A stretch of 64,000 nt of DNA from Mesobacillus sp. AQ2 (GCF_030122805.1 NZ_CP126080.1:2981001-3045000), one strand, 5' to 3'. Shown: positions 35,476-45,263, counted from the first letter of the stretch. Notes: generated by a model not told the origin, from the sequence alone. Program-made: numbers and translations.

Positions 35476-35515
35476 AAGAAAACACACAGGAAATATTGCA
35501 GTATTCCTGTGTGTC
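35476..35515 (-). terminator. Terminator after ypgR
   Basis: On the minus strand ACACACAGGAA and TTCCTGTGTGT pair over 11 bp around a short A/T-rich loop and are followed by TTTTC. Confidence 0.85.
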
Positions 35516-35524
35516 TATTATAAA

Positions 35525-36655
35525 TTATTGTTTTCTTGATTCTGTCATCTGTTTCCATACTGACCCTTTTGCTTCTTCGCCATGTTCAATCCGGGCAATC
35601 GCCAATTTCACCTGCATGCTTACTTCAAATTCGGAATCATCTTCAGCTTGCTTTAGCGCAGGCAAGGCTCTCTCATCCCCAACTTCATACAGGAACATGG
35701 CTGCACGCCAACGGACAAGCTTGCTTTGATCTTTAAGAGCTTCCATCATTGTGTCCATCGCTTCCGGGAACCCAAGATCCGATAAGCAATCTCCTGCTGT
35801 CCTGCGAACCGTAACAGTTTTATCCTGCAGGGCATTATACAATAAAGGCAGTGCTTTTTTATCCTCAATCATTCCTACATACACTGTTGCCAGGCGGCGT
35901 ATGGATGCTTTCTCATCCTGTAACGCTTTTTCGAGTACAGCCAGGACATCTATTGTCGGGTCGTCCATTTGTTCAAGGAACTGATATCTGATGCGCCAAT
36001 CAGGATTGTCCAAATCTGCCTCCGTTAGCCTGATCCTCTTTTTTGCCGCTTTCAACTGGGCTTCCTGTCCTGGATTTTGCGCTAATCTGACCAAATCCTC
36101 CAGCCTTTCCGGAGGATAAGCTGCCAAAAGCTCTTCGACAACCTCATTTCCAACGTGCTCAAATTCGCCATAACGGACACCAAGTTCTTTCCACCTACGG
36201 ACCATGACCACGTTATCCTCAGGAGTCTGTACCTCTCCTATTTTTTTCACAAATAATTCCGGAAGTCCGAATCGCTTCTCTTCTGTTCCATCCGTTAGCT
36301 TCACTTGCATTGGGATTCCTTTATACATTTGGACCAGCACTTTGATTTCTCCAAAATGTTCATTGATTTCAAGTGAACTATCCCCGGATTCTTCTGCCTC
36401 TTCGCCGAAAGCTTTCCTCACTTCAGGAAGAATGACCTTCCAGTCAAATTTGGCATTCCTTTCGACTGCCAGGAAGTCTGCCACATGGTAGACCCCTTTT
36501 ACCCCTTCAATATCCAATATGTTCAACACGACTTCCGGTGCCCCAGCCGCCGAGTCTTTTTTATAATTATTGCTCTTGCCCATAGGAAGTTCTTCGTCTA
36601 GATTGATTTTCATCGTATTCGGGCTTGGTGTTGGTTCAATCGATAAAATTTTCAC
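35525..36655 (-). CDS. ypgR: YpgR/CvfC-type protein: Nfu-N-like domain plus HEAT repeats
   Basis: A 376-residue cytoplasmic protein. Residues 1-90 resemble the N-terminal scaffold domain of Nfu proteins (SIEPTPSPNTMKINLDEELP). From about residue 205 several HEAT-like helical repeats follow (PDWRIRYQFLEQM, ASIRRLATVYVG, VTVRRTAGDCLSDLG, KLVRWRAAMFLYEVG). The family includes B. subtilis YpgR and the S. aureus virulence factor CvfC; the biochemical role is unknown, though the Nfu-like part hints at iron-sulfur handling. The GTG start at 36655 has AAGGGGTGGG upstream. It lies just upstream of ilvD on the same strand. Confidence 0.86.
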   Translation of the reverse strand: MKILSIEPTPSPNTMKINLDEELPMGKSNNYKKDSAAGAPEVVLNILDIEGVKGVYHVADFLAVERNAKFDWKVILPEVRKAFGEEAEESGDSSLEINEHFGEIKVLVQMYKGIPMQVKLTDGTEEKRFGLPELFVKKIGEVQTPEDNVVMVRRWKELGVRYGEFEHVGNEVVEELLAAYPPERLEDLVRLAQNPGQEAQLKAAKKRIRLTEADLDNPDWRIRYQFLEQMDDPTIDVLAVLEKALQDEKASIRRLATVYVGMIEDKKALPLLYNALQDKTVTVRRTAGDCLSDLGFPEAMDTMMEALKDQSKLVRWRAAMFLYEVGDERALPALKQAEDDSEFEVSMQVKLAIARIEHGEEAKGSVWKQMTESRKQ

Positions 36656-36729
36656 ATTCCCACCCCTTTATATTATTCAGGAATGAAGCCATTTTAACAT
36701 AACAAATGAACAATCGCATTTGGGAGACA

Positions 36730-36755
36730 TTAAACTAGGCCTGGAATCCAGGCCT
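36730..36755 (-). terminator. Terminator after yfmR
   Basis: On the minus strand AGGCCTGG and CCAGGCCT pair perfectly around ATT, followed by AGTTTAA. The T run is weak and the stem overlaps the stop codon. Confidence 0.7.
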
Positions 36756-38629
36756 TATTCGTCAGCGAGCTCAGATAAGTAGCTCCATCTTTCAATTAAA
36801 TACTCTAGCTGTTCATTCAACTCTTCTTCTTCTTTCATCAAGGCCTGGCCTTTTTCGAAATCGCTTCCGATATTGGCCATTTCTCCCTGTACTTCTTCGA
36901 GTCGGGCTTCAGTACCTGCAATCTTATCATCAATTTCTGCCCATTCCTTTTGCTCTTTGAAACTTAGTTTCTTTTTCTTCGTTTTTTCAGGCTGCTCCGC
37001 CTTTTCTTTCTTCGGCTGGGAAGAAACCGAATCAGGTTTCGGGCGTTTTTCCAGGTAATCGGTATAATTGCCGTAATAAAGGTCTGTCTGGCCATCACCT
37101 TCTAATACAAGCAGCAGGTCAACGACTTTATCAAGGAAATAGCGGTCATGGGACACGGTAATTACAACACCAGGGAACTCCTCCAGATAATCCTCCAATA
37201 CAGTCAAAGTCTGTGTATCCAGATCATTAGTTGGCTCATCGAGCAGGAGGACATTCGGTTCCTCCATCAACAGCTTCAACAGATAGAGCCTGCGCTTCTC
37301 TCCTCCTGAAAGCTTTCTGATCGGAGTTCCATGTGCATATGGCGGAAACAGGAATCGTTCAAGCATTTGCGCAGCCGAAATCGTTTTTCCATCGGTTGTA
37401 TGGACAATTTCTGCTGTTTCCTTCAGGTATTCAATTACCCGTTTATTCTCATCCATGTCTTCATTTTCCTGTGTATAATAAGCAATTTTAACTGTCTGGC
37501 CCGTGATGATTTCACCAGAGTCAAGTTCTATTCTTCCCGACAGGATATTCAGTAAAGTGGATTTCCCTGTTCCATTTCGGCCGATGATTCCCAGCCTGTC
37601 ACCCGGCTTCACGAGAAGGTTGAAATCATCCAGGATGATTTTGTTCTCATATTTTTTGGTTGCATCCTTCAGTTCAAGCACCTGCTTGCCCAGACGGCTG
37701 CCACTTAAGGAGATGTCCAGTTTTTCAGTGGACTTAACATTCGACACTTCTTCATCCAGTTTATCAAAACGCTGGATCCTTGCCTTCTGCTTCGTTGTCC
37801 TGGCCTTTGCCCCTCTCCTGATCCATTCCAGTTCCTGTCTGAATAAATTCTTCTTCTTCTCTAGTGTCGCGGCTTCATTTTCTTCGCGGATTGCCTTTGC
37901 TTCAAGGAAACTCGCATAGTTTCCTTTATAGCTGTATAGGCTTCCCCCGTCCAGCTCAAAAATCCTGTTCGTCACTCTGTCAAGAAAATACCGGTCATGG
38001 GTAACGAGTAAAAGTGATCCGGAATATCGGGAAAGATAGTCTTCCAGCCACTTGACTGTTTCATAGTCAAGATGGTTGGTAGGCTCATCCAGGATCAGCA
38101 AATCAGGAGATTCAATCAGCACCTGTGCGAGTGCGACACGTTTTTTCTGACCGCCAGATAGCTCACCCATTGTTCGTGTGAAGTCTGAGATCCCAAGCTG
38201 CATCAGAATCGACTTTGCCGCCGTATTCGCATCCCAGCCATCAGAACTGTCCATTCTCCGCTGCAACTCGTAAAATCTTTCCTGAACTCCTTCATCATCT
38301 GGTTTTTGGCCTAACTCAGAGAGAACCAATTCATAATCCCGCATCAGCTTCAGGATAGGAGCCTCTCCGCTGAAAACCTGATCAAGGACGGTTTTCTCTG
38401 GTTCCATTTCAGGCTGCTGGGATAAAAACGAGACTTTATAGTCTTTTGCAAAAATCAACTCTCCAGAGTCCGGCTGGTCAATCCCCGCCACGATTCTCAG
38501 CAAAGAAGATTTTCCGGTGCCGTTCACTCCGATTAATCCGACCCGTTCACGCTCGCCTATCGTAAATGTTATTCCTTTGAACAGTTCTTTTTCTCCGTAT
38601 GTCTTTGTCACGTTTTCAATCGTGATCAT
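36755..38629 (-). CDS. yfmR: ABC-F translation factor, YfmR/Uup-like
   Basis: A 624-residue soluble protein with two ATP-binding cassettes. The Walker A motifs are GVNGTGKS (near 38) and GRNGTGKS (near 350). Signature motifs are LSGGQKKR and LSGGEKRR, and Walker B regions are LLILDEPTNHLD and VLLLDEPTNDLD. A basic interdomain linker (FRQELEWIRRGAKARTTKQKAR) reaches into the ribosome, and a Lys/Glu-rich coiled coil closes the C-terminus as in Uup. B. subtilis YfmR works with EF-P to relieve stalls at difficult sequences. The ATG at 38629 has AAGG 7 nt upstream; the ATG at 38635 overlaps the ypgQ stop. It follows ypgQ in an operon. Confidence 0.9.
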   Translation of the reverse strand: MITIENVTKTYGEKELFKGITFTIGERERVGLIGVNGTGKSSLLRIVAGIDQPDSGELIFAKDYKVSFLSQQPEMEPEKTVLDQVFSGEAPILKLMRDYELVLSELGQKPDDEGVQERFYELQRRMDSSDGWDANTAAKSILMQLGISDFTRTMGELSGGQKKRVALAQVLIESPDLLILDEPTNHLDYETVKWLEDYLSRYSGSLLLVTHDRYFLDRVTNRIFELDGGSLYSYKGNYASFLEAKAIREENEAATLEKKKNLFRQELEWIRRGAKARTTKQKARIQRFDKLDEEVSNVKSTEKLDISLSGSRLGKQVLELKDATKKYENKIILDDFNLLVKPGDRLGIIGRNGTGKSTLLNILSGRIELDSGEIITGQTVKIAYYTQENEDMDENKRVIEYLKETAEIVHTTDGKTISAAQMLERFLFPPYAHGTPIRKLSGGEKRRLYLLKLLMEEPNVLLLDEPTNDLDTQTLTVLEDYLEEFPGVVITVSHDRYFLDKVVDLLLVLEGDGQTDLYYGNYTDYLEKRPKPDSVSSQPKKEKAEQPEKTKKKKLSFKEQKEWAEIDDKIAGTEARLEEVQGEMANIGSDFEKGQALMKEEEELNEQLEYLIERWSYLSELADE

Positions 38630-38631
38630 TT

Positions 38632-39276
38632 TCATGCCTTACCATTCCATTCACTGTAAAATTGTTCAAGGAAAGCTTCCATAAAACGGTGCCTTTCCTC
38701 AGCTAGTTGTTTTGCATGGGGTGTATTCATTTTATCTTTCAGCTTCAAAAGCTTTTCGTAGAAGTGATTGACCGAAGAACTGCTGCCATTCCGGTATTCC
38801 TCAAGAGTCATCTCTCCTCTGACACCAAGGCTGGGTTCATGGATTGGATGGCCTTTCTTGCCTCCAAAAGCAAAAGTCCTCGCAATCCCGATAGCACCAA
38901 GGGCATCTAAGCGGTCTGCATCCTGGACGATCTCTGCTTCTATACTGCCGAGTTCCAGCACCCTGCCGCCCTTAAAAGAAACCGTTTCAATACAGCTCTT
39001 AATCCTAGAAGCAGTGTCACCATCTAATTCTATGCTTTGTAAAAATGAATCAAGCTTCGCCCATCCAGCTGCTTCCGATTCATTCAATTTATCATCCGGT
39101 ATATCATGAAGCAAGGCAGCCATTTCGATTATGAACCAGTCACCCTGCTTTTCCTTCTCCCAAATCAGCTGTGCATTTTTCCTCACCCGGTCAATATGAT
39201 GCCAATCATGTCCGGAAGAATCACTGCCCAGTTCCTTTTTCACAAATTCCTCTGTGATTTTTATTAACTCTTTCAT
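38632..39276 (-). CDS. ypgQ: HD-domain phosphohydrolase, YpgQ-like
   Basis: A 214-residue HD-superfamily protein. The metal ligands appear in order: GHDWHHIDRV (H near 27), LLHDIPDD (HD near 57) and VQDADRLDALGAIGIART (D near 125). B. subtilis YpgQ hydrolyses (deoxy)nucleoside triphosphates, so a house-cleaning pyrophosphatase role is likely. The ATG at 39276 follows GTAGGTG. Translation is coupled to the next gene yfmR. Repeat array C lies just upstream, so the promoter must sit in the roughly 100 bp between them or read through the array. Confidence 0.88.
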   Translation of the reverse strand: MKELIKITEEFVKKELGSDSSGHDWHHIDRVRKNAQLIWEKEKQGDWFIIEMAALLHDIPDDKLNESEAAGWAKLDSFLQSIELDGDTASRIKSCIETVSFKGGRVLELGSIEAEIVQDADRLDALGAIGIARTFAFGGKKGHPIHEPSLGVRGEMTLEEYRNGSSSSVNHFYEKLLKLKDKMNTPHAKQLAEERHRFMEAFLEQFYSEWNGKA

Positions 39277-39379
39277 ATTCAGCACCTACTTTCCTACCGA
39301 ACTCATTTTACCATATAAATCGGATGGTGATGGGAGTATAAGTACAGAATTGGACAGTAGGGCTTTATCTACATCTTAT

Positions 39380-39730
39380 AGACATTTTGATTTTTTCCGC
39401 GTATTGAAATGTCTATTAAAACCGGTTTCTTGGACTTTTTGACCTCTTCCCCGCGTTGAAATGTCTATTTAAACCCGGTTCTTGGACATTTTGACCTCTT
39501 CCCGGCGTTGAAATGTCTATTTAAACCCGGTTCTTGGACATTTTGACCTTTTCCCGGCGTTGAAATGTCTATTAAAACCGGTTTCTTGGACATTTTGATC
39601 TCTTCTCAACGTTGAAATGTCTATTAAAACTTGTTTCTTGGGCATTTTGACCTCTTCTCAGCGTTTAAATGTCTATAAAAATCGGTTTCTTGGACATTTT
39701 GATCTCTTCCCGGCGTTGAAATGTCTATTA
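39380..39730. repeat. Tandem array C: 52-bp hairpin repeat, about seven copies
   Basis: AAATGTCT recurs at 39407, 39459, 39511, 39563, 39615, 39667 and 39719, an exact 52-bp period. Each unit reads GGACATTTTGAC, a C/T-rich loop, then GTTGAAATGTC, so the arms pair over 11 bp with two G-T pairs in RNA. GGACA and TGTCT sit at positions 1 and 31, as in arrays A, B and D. Neighbouring units are almost identical. It lies upstream of ypgQ and downstream of the second degV gene. Confidence 0.93.
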
Positions 39731-39754
39731 ATCTCAGCTTATTATTCCCAAAGA

Positions 39755-39782
39755 CAAAAGAAAAAGTGCCAAATCGGCACTT
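39755..39782 (-). terminator. Terminator after the second degV gene
   Basis: On the minus strand AAGTGCC and GGCACTT pair around GATTT and run into TTTCTTTTG. Confidence 0.85.
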
Positions 39783-40629
39783 AGACTTTTGCGTTATTCC
39801 AGCTGATTCCGATGGTATGTTCACCGGCATGGACGCCGATGACTGCTCCAATCGGGCAGCTGAGGAATTGAATACCCGGGAATATTCCTTCAAGCTGGCT
39901 TTGCCATGCATCAGCAGCTTCTTTGTGAAGTCCATAGAGGATGTATACCTCTTCTACTCCGTATTTTTCATGAGATACCTTTAGATACTCGAATATTTTG
40001 TCGCGGGCCTTCTTGTCGCTTCGCACCTTTTCCTTGGTATTCAATCCGCCATCTTCAATGCTGATGATTGGTTTTATGCTGAGCATACTTCCGAGGTAAA
40101 ATTGCACCCCCGACATTCTTCCGCTGCGATGAAGCTGTTCCAGATTCCCAATCATCACATAGGTTTCATTTGAATCACGGATGATTTCAAGTTTTTCCTT
40201 TATCACCTCAACGGTGGCACCTTGCTCAGCAAGATAAATCCCCTTTTTCAAAAGTGATGTCAGCGGATAAGTGAGGATTTTCGAGTCAAAAGTGATGACC
40301 GGTATGTTCACAGCTTGTGCCGCCTGTACACTTGAAGCGACTGTTCCGCTCAATTTTGAGGAAATCAAAACCGCGAAAACAAGGTCATATTCTTTTTCAA
40401 GTTTTTCATACAACTCCATAAAGACACCCACAGGCGGTTGTGAAGTTTTAGGCGGCGTCTTCACCTCTTTTAACTTTTCATATAATTCTTCTGCCGTTAA
40501 GTCCTTGCCATCCAGGTATTCAACATCATCCAAAACAATTGTCATTGGCACCTGGTAGACATCGGGATTGTTTTTCAATTCCTCATCCAGATAAGCAGTA
40601 CTATCCGTTACCCAAGCTATTTTCTTCAA
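39781..40629 (-). CDS. DegV family protein, second copy
   Basis: A 282-residue DegV/FakB-like fatty-acid-binding protein. Motifs are WVTDSTAYLD (residues 5-14), KTSQPPVG near 63 and ISSKLSGT near 93; the second domain includes HRSGRMSGVQFYLGSMLSIKPI. It differs from the copy at 19028 in many binding-pocket positions, so it may select another acyl chain. I chose the TTG at 40629 because GGGGGAG is 5 nt upstream; the ATG at 40644 lies within the ribosome binding site region and adds five residues. Confidence 0.88.
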   Translation of the reverse strand: MKKIAWVTDSTAYLDEELKNNPDVYQVPMTIVLDDVEYLDGKDLTAEELYEKLKEVKTPPKTSQPPVGVFMELYEKLEKEYDLVFAVLISSKLSGTVASSVQAAQAVNIPVITFDSKILTYPLTSLLKKGIYLAEQGATVEVIKEKLEIIRDSNETYVMIGNLEQLHRSGRMSGVQFYLGSMLSIKPIISIEDGGLNTKEKVRSDKKARDKIFEYLKVSHEKYGVEEVYILYGLHKEAADAWQSQLEGIFPGIQFLSCPIGAVIGVHAGEHTIGISWNNAKV

Positions 40630-40765
40630 ACAATCTCCCCCCATTTAAAACCTGTTTTCTCCCCGGACAGCTATACATGTCCAAAGTTTATATTAAACAT
40701 AGATAGTTTTCTGCAGATTAATGTTTAAAAACATTCTGATAATAGATTATTCTGAAAACAACATA

Positions 40766-40793
40766 GAAATTCCTGCCTATTAAAGCAGGAATT
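40766..40793 (-). terminator. Hairpin after the 177-residue hypothetical gene
   Basis: AATTCCTGC and GCAGGAATT pair perfectly over 9 bp around an 8-nt loop. The minus-strand tail (TCTATGTTG) is a poor T run. Confidence 0.65.
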
Positions 40794-40794
40794 A

Positions 40795-41328
40795 TTATTC
40801 AGCCAATAATTTTTTTAGTTTATTCAACGAGTCAATCATATAATCGATCATTTCTGTTAAATCATCAATCTGCTCCTCATAAACGAGGCGGTTAAATGAA
40901 ACCCTGGCATTATTTTTGATCCATTCACTTTCTGCCAGCGGAGAAACCTGTAAGGATTGGACGATTTCCCTTTCCTTTCCCCAGATATCTTCCAGTTCTT
41001 CCTGTATGGATTGATAAACCTGAACTTCTTTTCTCAGCAGCAATGAGAATGAAATGTCGACTATGCATCCTGCAAGGGGATTAGCGCCTCCGCTCCCTAA
41101 TAATTCAGCGGAAAGATTCTCTAAACCAGCCTCTAAAGTCAAGGTCGCCGCAATTTCTTTTTCATTGTATCCACTAACAGTGAAGCAAATTTCGTATTTT
41201 CTCGATAGCTTGGCTGAATTGATCCAGTCATTCCGATCAACTACTTTGATTTCCCCGCTCAAATCCCTGTCATATATTTCGCCGTCTATTACGACTTTTA
41301 TGTTTTCAAAAGCTGTCGGATCAAACAA
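40795..41328 (-). CDS. Hypothetical protein, 177 residues
   Basis: A 177-residue soluble protein. The first half looks beta-rich (FENIKVVIDGEIYDRD, KYEICFTVSGYNEKEI). The second half is helical and acidic and ends in a possible coiled coil (LTEMIDYMIDSLNKLKKLL). I do not recognise a family. The TTG start follows AAAGGAAGTG at a normal distance. It sits between the second degV gene and fhs on the same strand, with hairpins at both sides, so it is probably its own transcription unit. Confidence 0.72.
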   Translation of the reverse strand: MFDPTAFENIKVVIDGEIYDRDLSGEIKVVDRNDWINSAKLSRKYEICFTVSGYNEKEIAATLTLEAGLENLSAELLGSGGANPLAGCIVDISFSLLLRKEVQVYQSIQEELEDIWGKEREIVQSLQVSPLAESEWIKNNARVSFNRLVYEEQIDDLTEMIDYMIDSLNKLKKLLAE

Positions 41329-41365
41329 AACAGTTCACTTCCTTTAAATTTCAAATCCAATATTA

Positions 41366-41394
41366 AGGAACCAGCCTCCCATATGGAAGGCTGG
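41366..41394 (-). terminator. Terminator after fhs
   Basis: On the minus strand CCAGCCT and AGGCTGG pair around a short loop that can extend the stem, followed by TTCCTTAAT. The T run is modest. Confidence 0.72.
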
Positions 41395-41419
41395 CACTTA
41401 GATTTCGAGACGATTTAGA

Positions 41420-43108
41420 CTAAAATAGGCCAACTGCATTCCCATCTTCATCAACGTCCATATTCAGCGCAGCCGGCATTTTAGGAAGTCCAGGCATCGT
41501 CATGACTTCACCTGTCAGGGCGACGATGAATCCCGCTCCTACCGATGGCTTCAATTCTCTGACTGTAATGGTAAACCCTGACGGACGGCCAAGTTTTAGA
41601 GGATCATCTGATAAAGAGTATTGTGTTTTAGCCATACAGACTGGCAGAACACCCCAGCCAAATCCTTCAAAATCCAGGAGCTGTTTCTTAGCCTTTGTTG
41701 AGAACTCGACTCCATCTGCACCATATACCTGAGTGGCAATCTTCTTGATTTTATCCTCTAGTGTATCGGATAGGTCATATAGATGGGCAAAGGAATTTTC
41801 ACTTTTTTCAATCACATCGAGCAAAGTCTCAGCCAGCTCAATTCCACCAGCACCGCCCTTTTCCCATACTTCTGTCAGCGCAACTGGTATGCCTGCATTC
41901 TCACACATTTCTTTCAGTGTATTCGTTTCAAGCTCTGTATCGGTAATGAATCGATTGATTGCAACAACATACGGCAAGCCGAAGCTGGCAATCGTCTCAA
42001 CATGCTTTTTCAAGTTCGTGAAGCCGTCCTTTAAGGCCTGGACATCCTCGTTCACCAACTCGGTCTTTTTCATGCCCCCGTGCATTTTCAGCGCTCGGAT
42101 GGTAGCGACGATGACAACTGCTGATGGGTCGATTCCAGCTGTCCTTGCTTTGATGTTCAGGAACTTTTCAGCACCAAGGTCTGCCCCGAACCCTGCCTCC
42201 GTCACAACAAAATCAGCGAGCTTGGATGCCGCTTCCGTTGCGATGACACTGTTGCAGCCATGGGCAATGTTCGCGAAAGGTCCGCCATGGATTAATGCCG
42301 GTGTATGTTCAATCGTCTGGACAAGATTTGGTTTTACGGCTTCTTTCAGTAAAAGTGTAAGTGCGCCTGCTACACCCAGGTCACCTACAGTGACAGGCTG
42401 CTTTTCATAGTTATAGGCAACAACCATGTTCGATAGACGTCTCTTTAAATCCTTCAAATCGCTTGCAAGACATAAAACAGCCATGATTTCTGAAGCAACC
42501 GTGATATCGAACCCGTCTTCACGAGGCACACCCTGAAGAGGCCCGCCAAGTCCGATGACAACCTTCCTTAAGGCACGGTCATTCAAATCAAGAGCACGCT
42601 TCCAGACTATTCTCCGCTGGTCGATATTCAGCTTGTTCCCCTGCTGAAGATGATTATCGATCAAAGCAGCCAGCGCATTATTGGCGGTGGTGATGGCATG
42701 AAGGTCCCCTGTGAAGTGGAGGTTAATATCCTCCATCGGAAGCACCTGGGCAAATCCTCCGCCTGTTGCGCCGCCCTTGATTCCCATTGTAGGTCCGAGT
42801 GAAGGCTCACGCATGGCAATCATTGTTTTTTGTCCCAGTTTATTTAAAGCGTCAGCGAGTCCGACCGTCACTGTCGATTTCCCTTCCCCTGCAGGAGTTG
42901 GATTAATCGCTGTGACAAGTACAACCTTGCCGCTTTCCTTTGTCTTTAATTTTGTCAAAGCTTCTGATGACAGCTTTGCTTTATACTTGCCGAACATCTC
43001 GATATCATCGGCATCGAGGCCTATGCTCGCTGCAATATCAACAATTGGCTTCATTTCGCTTTCACGGGCAATTTCAATATCTGACTTAACCTGAACATTT
43101 GTTTCCAT
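41420..43108 (-). CDS. fhs: Formate-tetrahydrofolate ligase Fhs
   Basis: A 562-residue formyltetrahydrofolate synthetase that charges tetrahydrofolate with formate using ATP, feeding one-carbon metabolism. The P-loop is [14 protein letters not shown] (near 70), with the family blocks [19 protein letters not shown] (near 100) and [10 protein letters not shown] (near 280). The length is typical and no segment is missing. A single gene; B. subtilis itself lacks fhs, so this is a difference from that reference. GGGGGGATTAGGA precedes the ATG. Confidence 0.95.
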   Translation of the reverse strand: METNVQVKSDIEIARESEMKPIVDIAASIGLDADDIEMFGKYKAKLSSEALTKLKTKESGKVVLVTAINPTPAGEGKSTVTVGLADALNKLGQKTMIAMREPSLGPTMGIKGGATGGGFAQVLPMEDINLHFTGDLHAITTANNALAALIDNHLQQGNKLNIDQRRIVWKRALDLNDRALRKVVIGLGGPLQGVPREDGFDITVASEIMAVLCLASDLKDLKRRLSNMVVAYNYEKQPVTVGDLGVAGALTLLLKEAVKPNLVQTIEHTPALIHGGPFANIAHGCNSVIATEAASKLADFVVTEAGFGADLGAEKFLNIKARTAGIDPSAVVIVATIRALKMHGGMKKTELVNEDVQALKDGFTNLKKHVETIASFGLPYVVAINRFITDTELETNTLKEMCENAGIPVALTEVWEKGGAGGIELAETLLDVIEKSENSFAHLYDLSDTLEDKIKKIATQVYGADGVEFSTKAKKQLLDFEGFGWGVLPVCMAKTQYSLSDDPLKLGRPSGFTITVRELKPSVGAGFIVALTGEVMTMPGLPKMPAALNMDVDEDGNAVGLF

Positions 43109-43219
43109 TCCTAATCCCCCCAGATATTATCTATGTGCTTACCATCTTATATTCTATCATCAGAAAATTACTATCAGGTAAAAAATATTTATTTGTCATA
43201 AAATTTCCTCTTTAGTCAA

Positions 43220-43248
43220 TTGCTCCGTGAAAGAATTCAGACTATAAT
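43220..43248 (+). promoter_or_regulatory. SigA-type promoter of metAA
   Basis: TTGCTC (43220-43225) and TATAAT (43243-43248) are 17 bp apart. Transcription would start near 43255 and leave a leader of only about 35 nt, too short for an S-box riboswitch. Confidence 0.75.
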
Positions 43249-43289
43249 AAAAATTACTGACTTTAGTTTGCTAAAAGGGAGGTTACTTT

Positions 43290-44198
43290 ATGCCAATCAA
43301 AATCCCGCTGCACTTGCCAGCGAAAGAAATATTGGAAAGAGAAAACATTTTCATCATGGATGACACTCGCGCTTCAAGGCAGGATATCCGCCCATTAAAT
43401 ATTTTGATCCTGAATCTTATGCCTGAGAAAGAAAAGACTGAGAGACAGTTGCTTCGACTGCTCGGAAACACTCCACTCCAGGTCAATATCACTTTTCTGA
43501 AAACAGCTACATACAATTCAAAAAACACATCCCAATATCACCTTGAGGAATTTTATCAAACCTTCAGCCAGGTAAAAGAAAAGAGATATGACGGAATGAT
43601 CATTACCGGTGCGCCTATCGAACTAATGGAATTCGAAGATGTGGAATACTGGGATGAGATGAAGGAGATCCTCAACTGGACAAAGGAAAACGTGACCTCT
43701 GCTTTGCATATCTGCTGGGGAGCACAGGCTGCCTTGTATCATCACTATGGCATTGGTAAATACGTCCTTCCAAAAAAATGTTCCGGAGTCTTCAATCATG
43801 TAGTATTGGATGAAACGGAAAAATTGTTAAGAGGCTTTGATGATGAGTTTCCAGCGCCTCATTCACGCAACACAAATATCTCCCTAAAAGAACTGGAAGA
43901 GCATCCTGAGTTAAAAATCCTGTCGGTCTCGGAAGAAGCAGGTCCCTTGATCATTTCAAGCAAAGATGGGGCCAGAATCATGATTACTGGCCATCTTGAA
44001 TATGAAGCTGCAACTCTAGCAGAGGAATATGCACGAGACAGGGACAGGGGAATTGATATCCAGGTTCCTGAGCATTACTTTCCAGATAACAATCCTGAAA
44101 AGAAACCGGCCAATCGCTGGAAGTCTCACGCACATTTGTTTTTTTCAAACTGGCTCAATTATTATGTGTACCAGGAGACTCCTTTTGAATGGAATTAA
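43290..44198 (+). CDS. metAA: Homoserine O-acyltransferase MetAA, predicted acetyl-CoA type
   Basis: A 302-residue MetA family enzyme that activates homoserine at the start of methionine synthesis. The catalytic cysteine is C142 in LHICWGAQ, and the His/Glu pair lies in GHLEYE near 235-237. Residue 111 is glutamate (GAPIE); in this family glutamate there goes with acetyl-CoA use and glycine with succinyl-CoA, so acetyl transfer is predicted. GGGAGG precedes the ATG, and a SigA promoter lies close upstream. It is a single gene ending in a bidirectional terminator. Confidence 0.93.
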   Translation: MPIKIPLHLPAKEILERENIFIMDDTRASRQDIRPLNILILNLMPEKEKTERQLLRLLGNTPLQVNITFLKTATYNSKNTSQYHLEEFYQTFSQVKEKRYDGMIITGAPIELMEFEDVEYWDEMKEILNWTKENVTSALHICWGAQAALYHHYGIGKYVLPKKCSGVFNHVVLDETEKLLRGFDDEFPAPHSRNTNISLKELEEHPELKILSVSEEAGPLIISSKDGARIMITGHLEYEAATLAEEYARDRDRGIDIQVPEHYFPDNNPEKKPANRWKSHAHLFFSNWLNYYVYQETPFEWN

Positions 44199-44228
44199 AA
44201 AAAGCACCGACAAATCTCGGTGCCTTTC
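44199..44228. terminator. Bidirectional terminator between metAA and a methyltransferase gene
   Basis: GCACCGA and TCGGTGC pair around a 6-nt loop; T-rich tracts lie on both sides in the right sense. Confidence 0.85.
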
Positions 44229-44236
44229 TTTGTGCT

Positions 44237-44920
44237 CTAAACTGGCTTAGGAACCTGGAACATGAAAACCCACATAAAAGAAAGTGATTGCTGAAGCTCC
44301 AACGGAAGGGACCCCAGGGAAAGCTGTTCGGCCGCTTTTTTGTAGACACCATATTCCCCAACCTTTTTCCATCCAATCTCCCCTGCCAGTTTTTCCAACT
44401 CCCAGGGCATGATTGTATTGCAGAACACTTCTTCTCCGTACAGTCTCCGGAAACTGTTCCTTCTCGGGGCAGCTGTTGGTCCAAGGATGGCAATGCAAGC
44501 AAATCCATCAGGCTTTAATACCCTTGCAACTTCCTTCAAAGATTCAAACGGGCTTTCCGTCCACTCAATCGAGTTGATTGCCATCACTGCTTCAAAGGTA
44601 TTATCCTCTATTCCGCAATCAGTTAAATTACCCTTCATAAAATCACAATCACTTGAATTTTGCCTGGCTTTATCAAGCATTTCCCCGGAAACATCCATTC
44701 CCGTGACCACAAATCCTGCTTCCGCCAGCTTCCTTGTGCCGACACCATCCCCACATCCTAAGTCACAAATCGCCGCACCTGGTAAGACAAATTTTTTGAT
44801 GAAGGGAACGATATCCTTACGGCTTCCGTCCTCCCACATCCCCTTGCTTCTTGAATTCCATGATGTTGCCATGCTGTCCCACAGTTTTTCCGATTCCTTC
44901 TTCCAATCTGATGTATTCAA
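44237..44920 (-). CDS. Class I SAM-dependent methyltransferase
   Basis: A 227-residue methyltransferase of the UbiE/BioC type. Motif I is ICDLGCGDGVGTRKL (near 50), followed by GMDVSGEML and by FEAVMAINSIEWTESP (near 108), with the post-motif LKEVARVLKPDG. The substrate cannot be told from sequence; small molecules are usual for this group. The TTG start follows GGGTGAG closely. It is a single gene, convergent with metAA. Confidence 0.82.
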   Translation of the reverse strand: MNTSDWKKESEKLWDSMATSWNSRSKGMWEDGSRKDIVPFIKKFVLPGAAICDLGCGDGVGTRKLAEAGFVVTGMDVSGEMLDKARQNSSDCDFMKGNLTDCGIEDNTFEAVMAINSIEWTESPFESLKEVARVLKPDGFACIAILGPTAAPRRNSFRRLYGEEVFCNTIMPWELEKLAGEIGWKKVGEYGVYKKAAEQLSLGSLPLELQQSLSFMWVFMFQVPKPV

Positions 44921-45037
44921 AAGCTCACCCGCCTATTTCTTCTAATAATAGTTAATTCGTCAAGAAAAGCAGAATTCCTGTTAAGTTTATTTTTCGAGGA
45001 AAAGTGCAAGACTAGGTGGATGAAAGGAGAGATTGGA

Positions 45038-45256
45038 TTGGAACAAGAACAGTTAGTCGCAGTACATAAAAACAATGCTGGTGAAATCATCAGCTTCCAG
45101 ACCTCAAGCGGGAGGATCATCTCTTATCGCAAAGCCTTGTTGGAAGCGTATGCCGGGAATATTTCCGGGGTGAACATAAATGAGGAAACCAATGGGATTT
45201 CCTCATTAATTTCAGCAGACGGTTCCGACTTTCAAACTTATCCAGATATATACTGA
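45038..45256 (+). CDS. DUF3892 domain protein, 72 residues
   Basis: A 72-residue protein with the DUF3892 pattern: a basic hydrophobic start (LVAVHKNNAGEIISFQ), a short S-S-G-R turn and a YRKALLEAYAGNISGV helix. The family is of unknown role and common in Bacillaceae. The TTG at 45038 was chosen because AAAGGAGAG is close upstream; an in-frame ATG at 45020 is itself part of that leader. It ends at a bidirectional terminator facing mntR. Confidence 0.75.
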   Translation: MEQEQLVAVHKNNAGEIISFQTSSGRIISYRKALLEAYAGNISGVNINEETNGISSLISADGSDFQTYPDIY

Positions 45257-45263
45257 AGACAAA

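Noticed and set aside
43109..43289. S-box riboswitch before metAA
   Set aside because: A good SigA promoter leaves a leader of only about 35 nt and no S-box core motifs are present.
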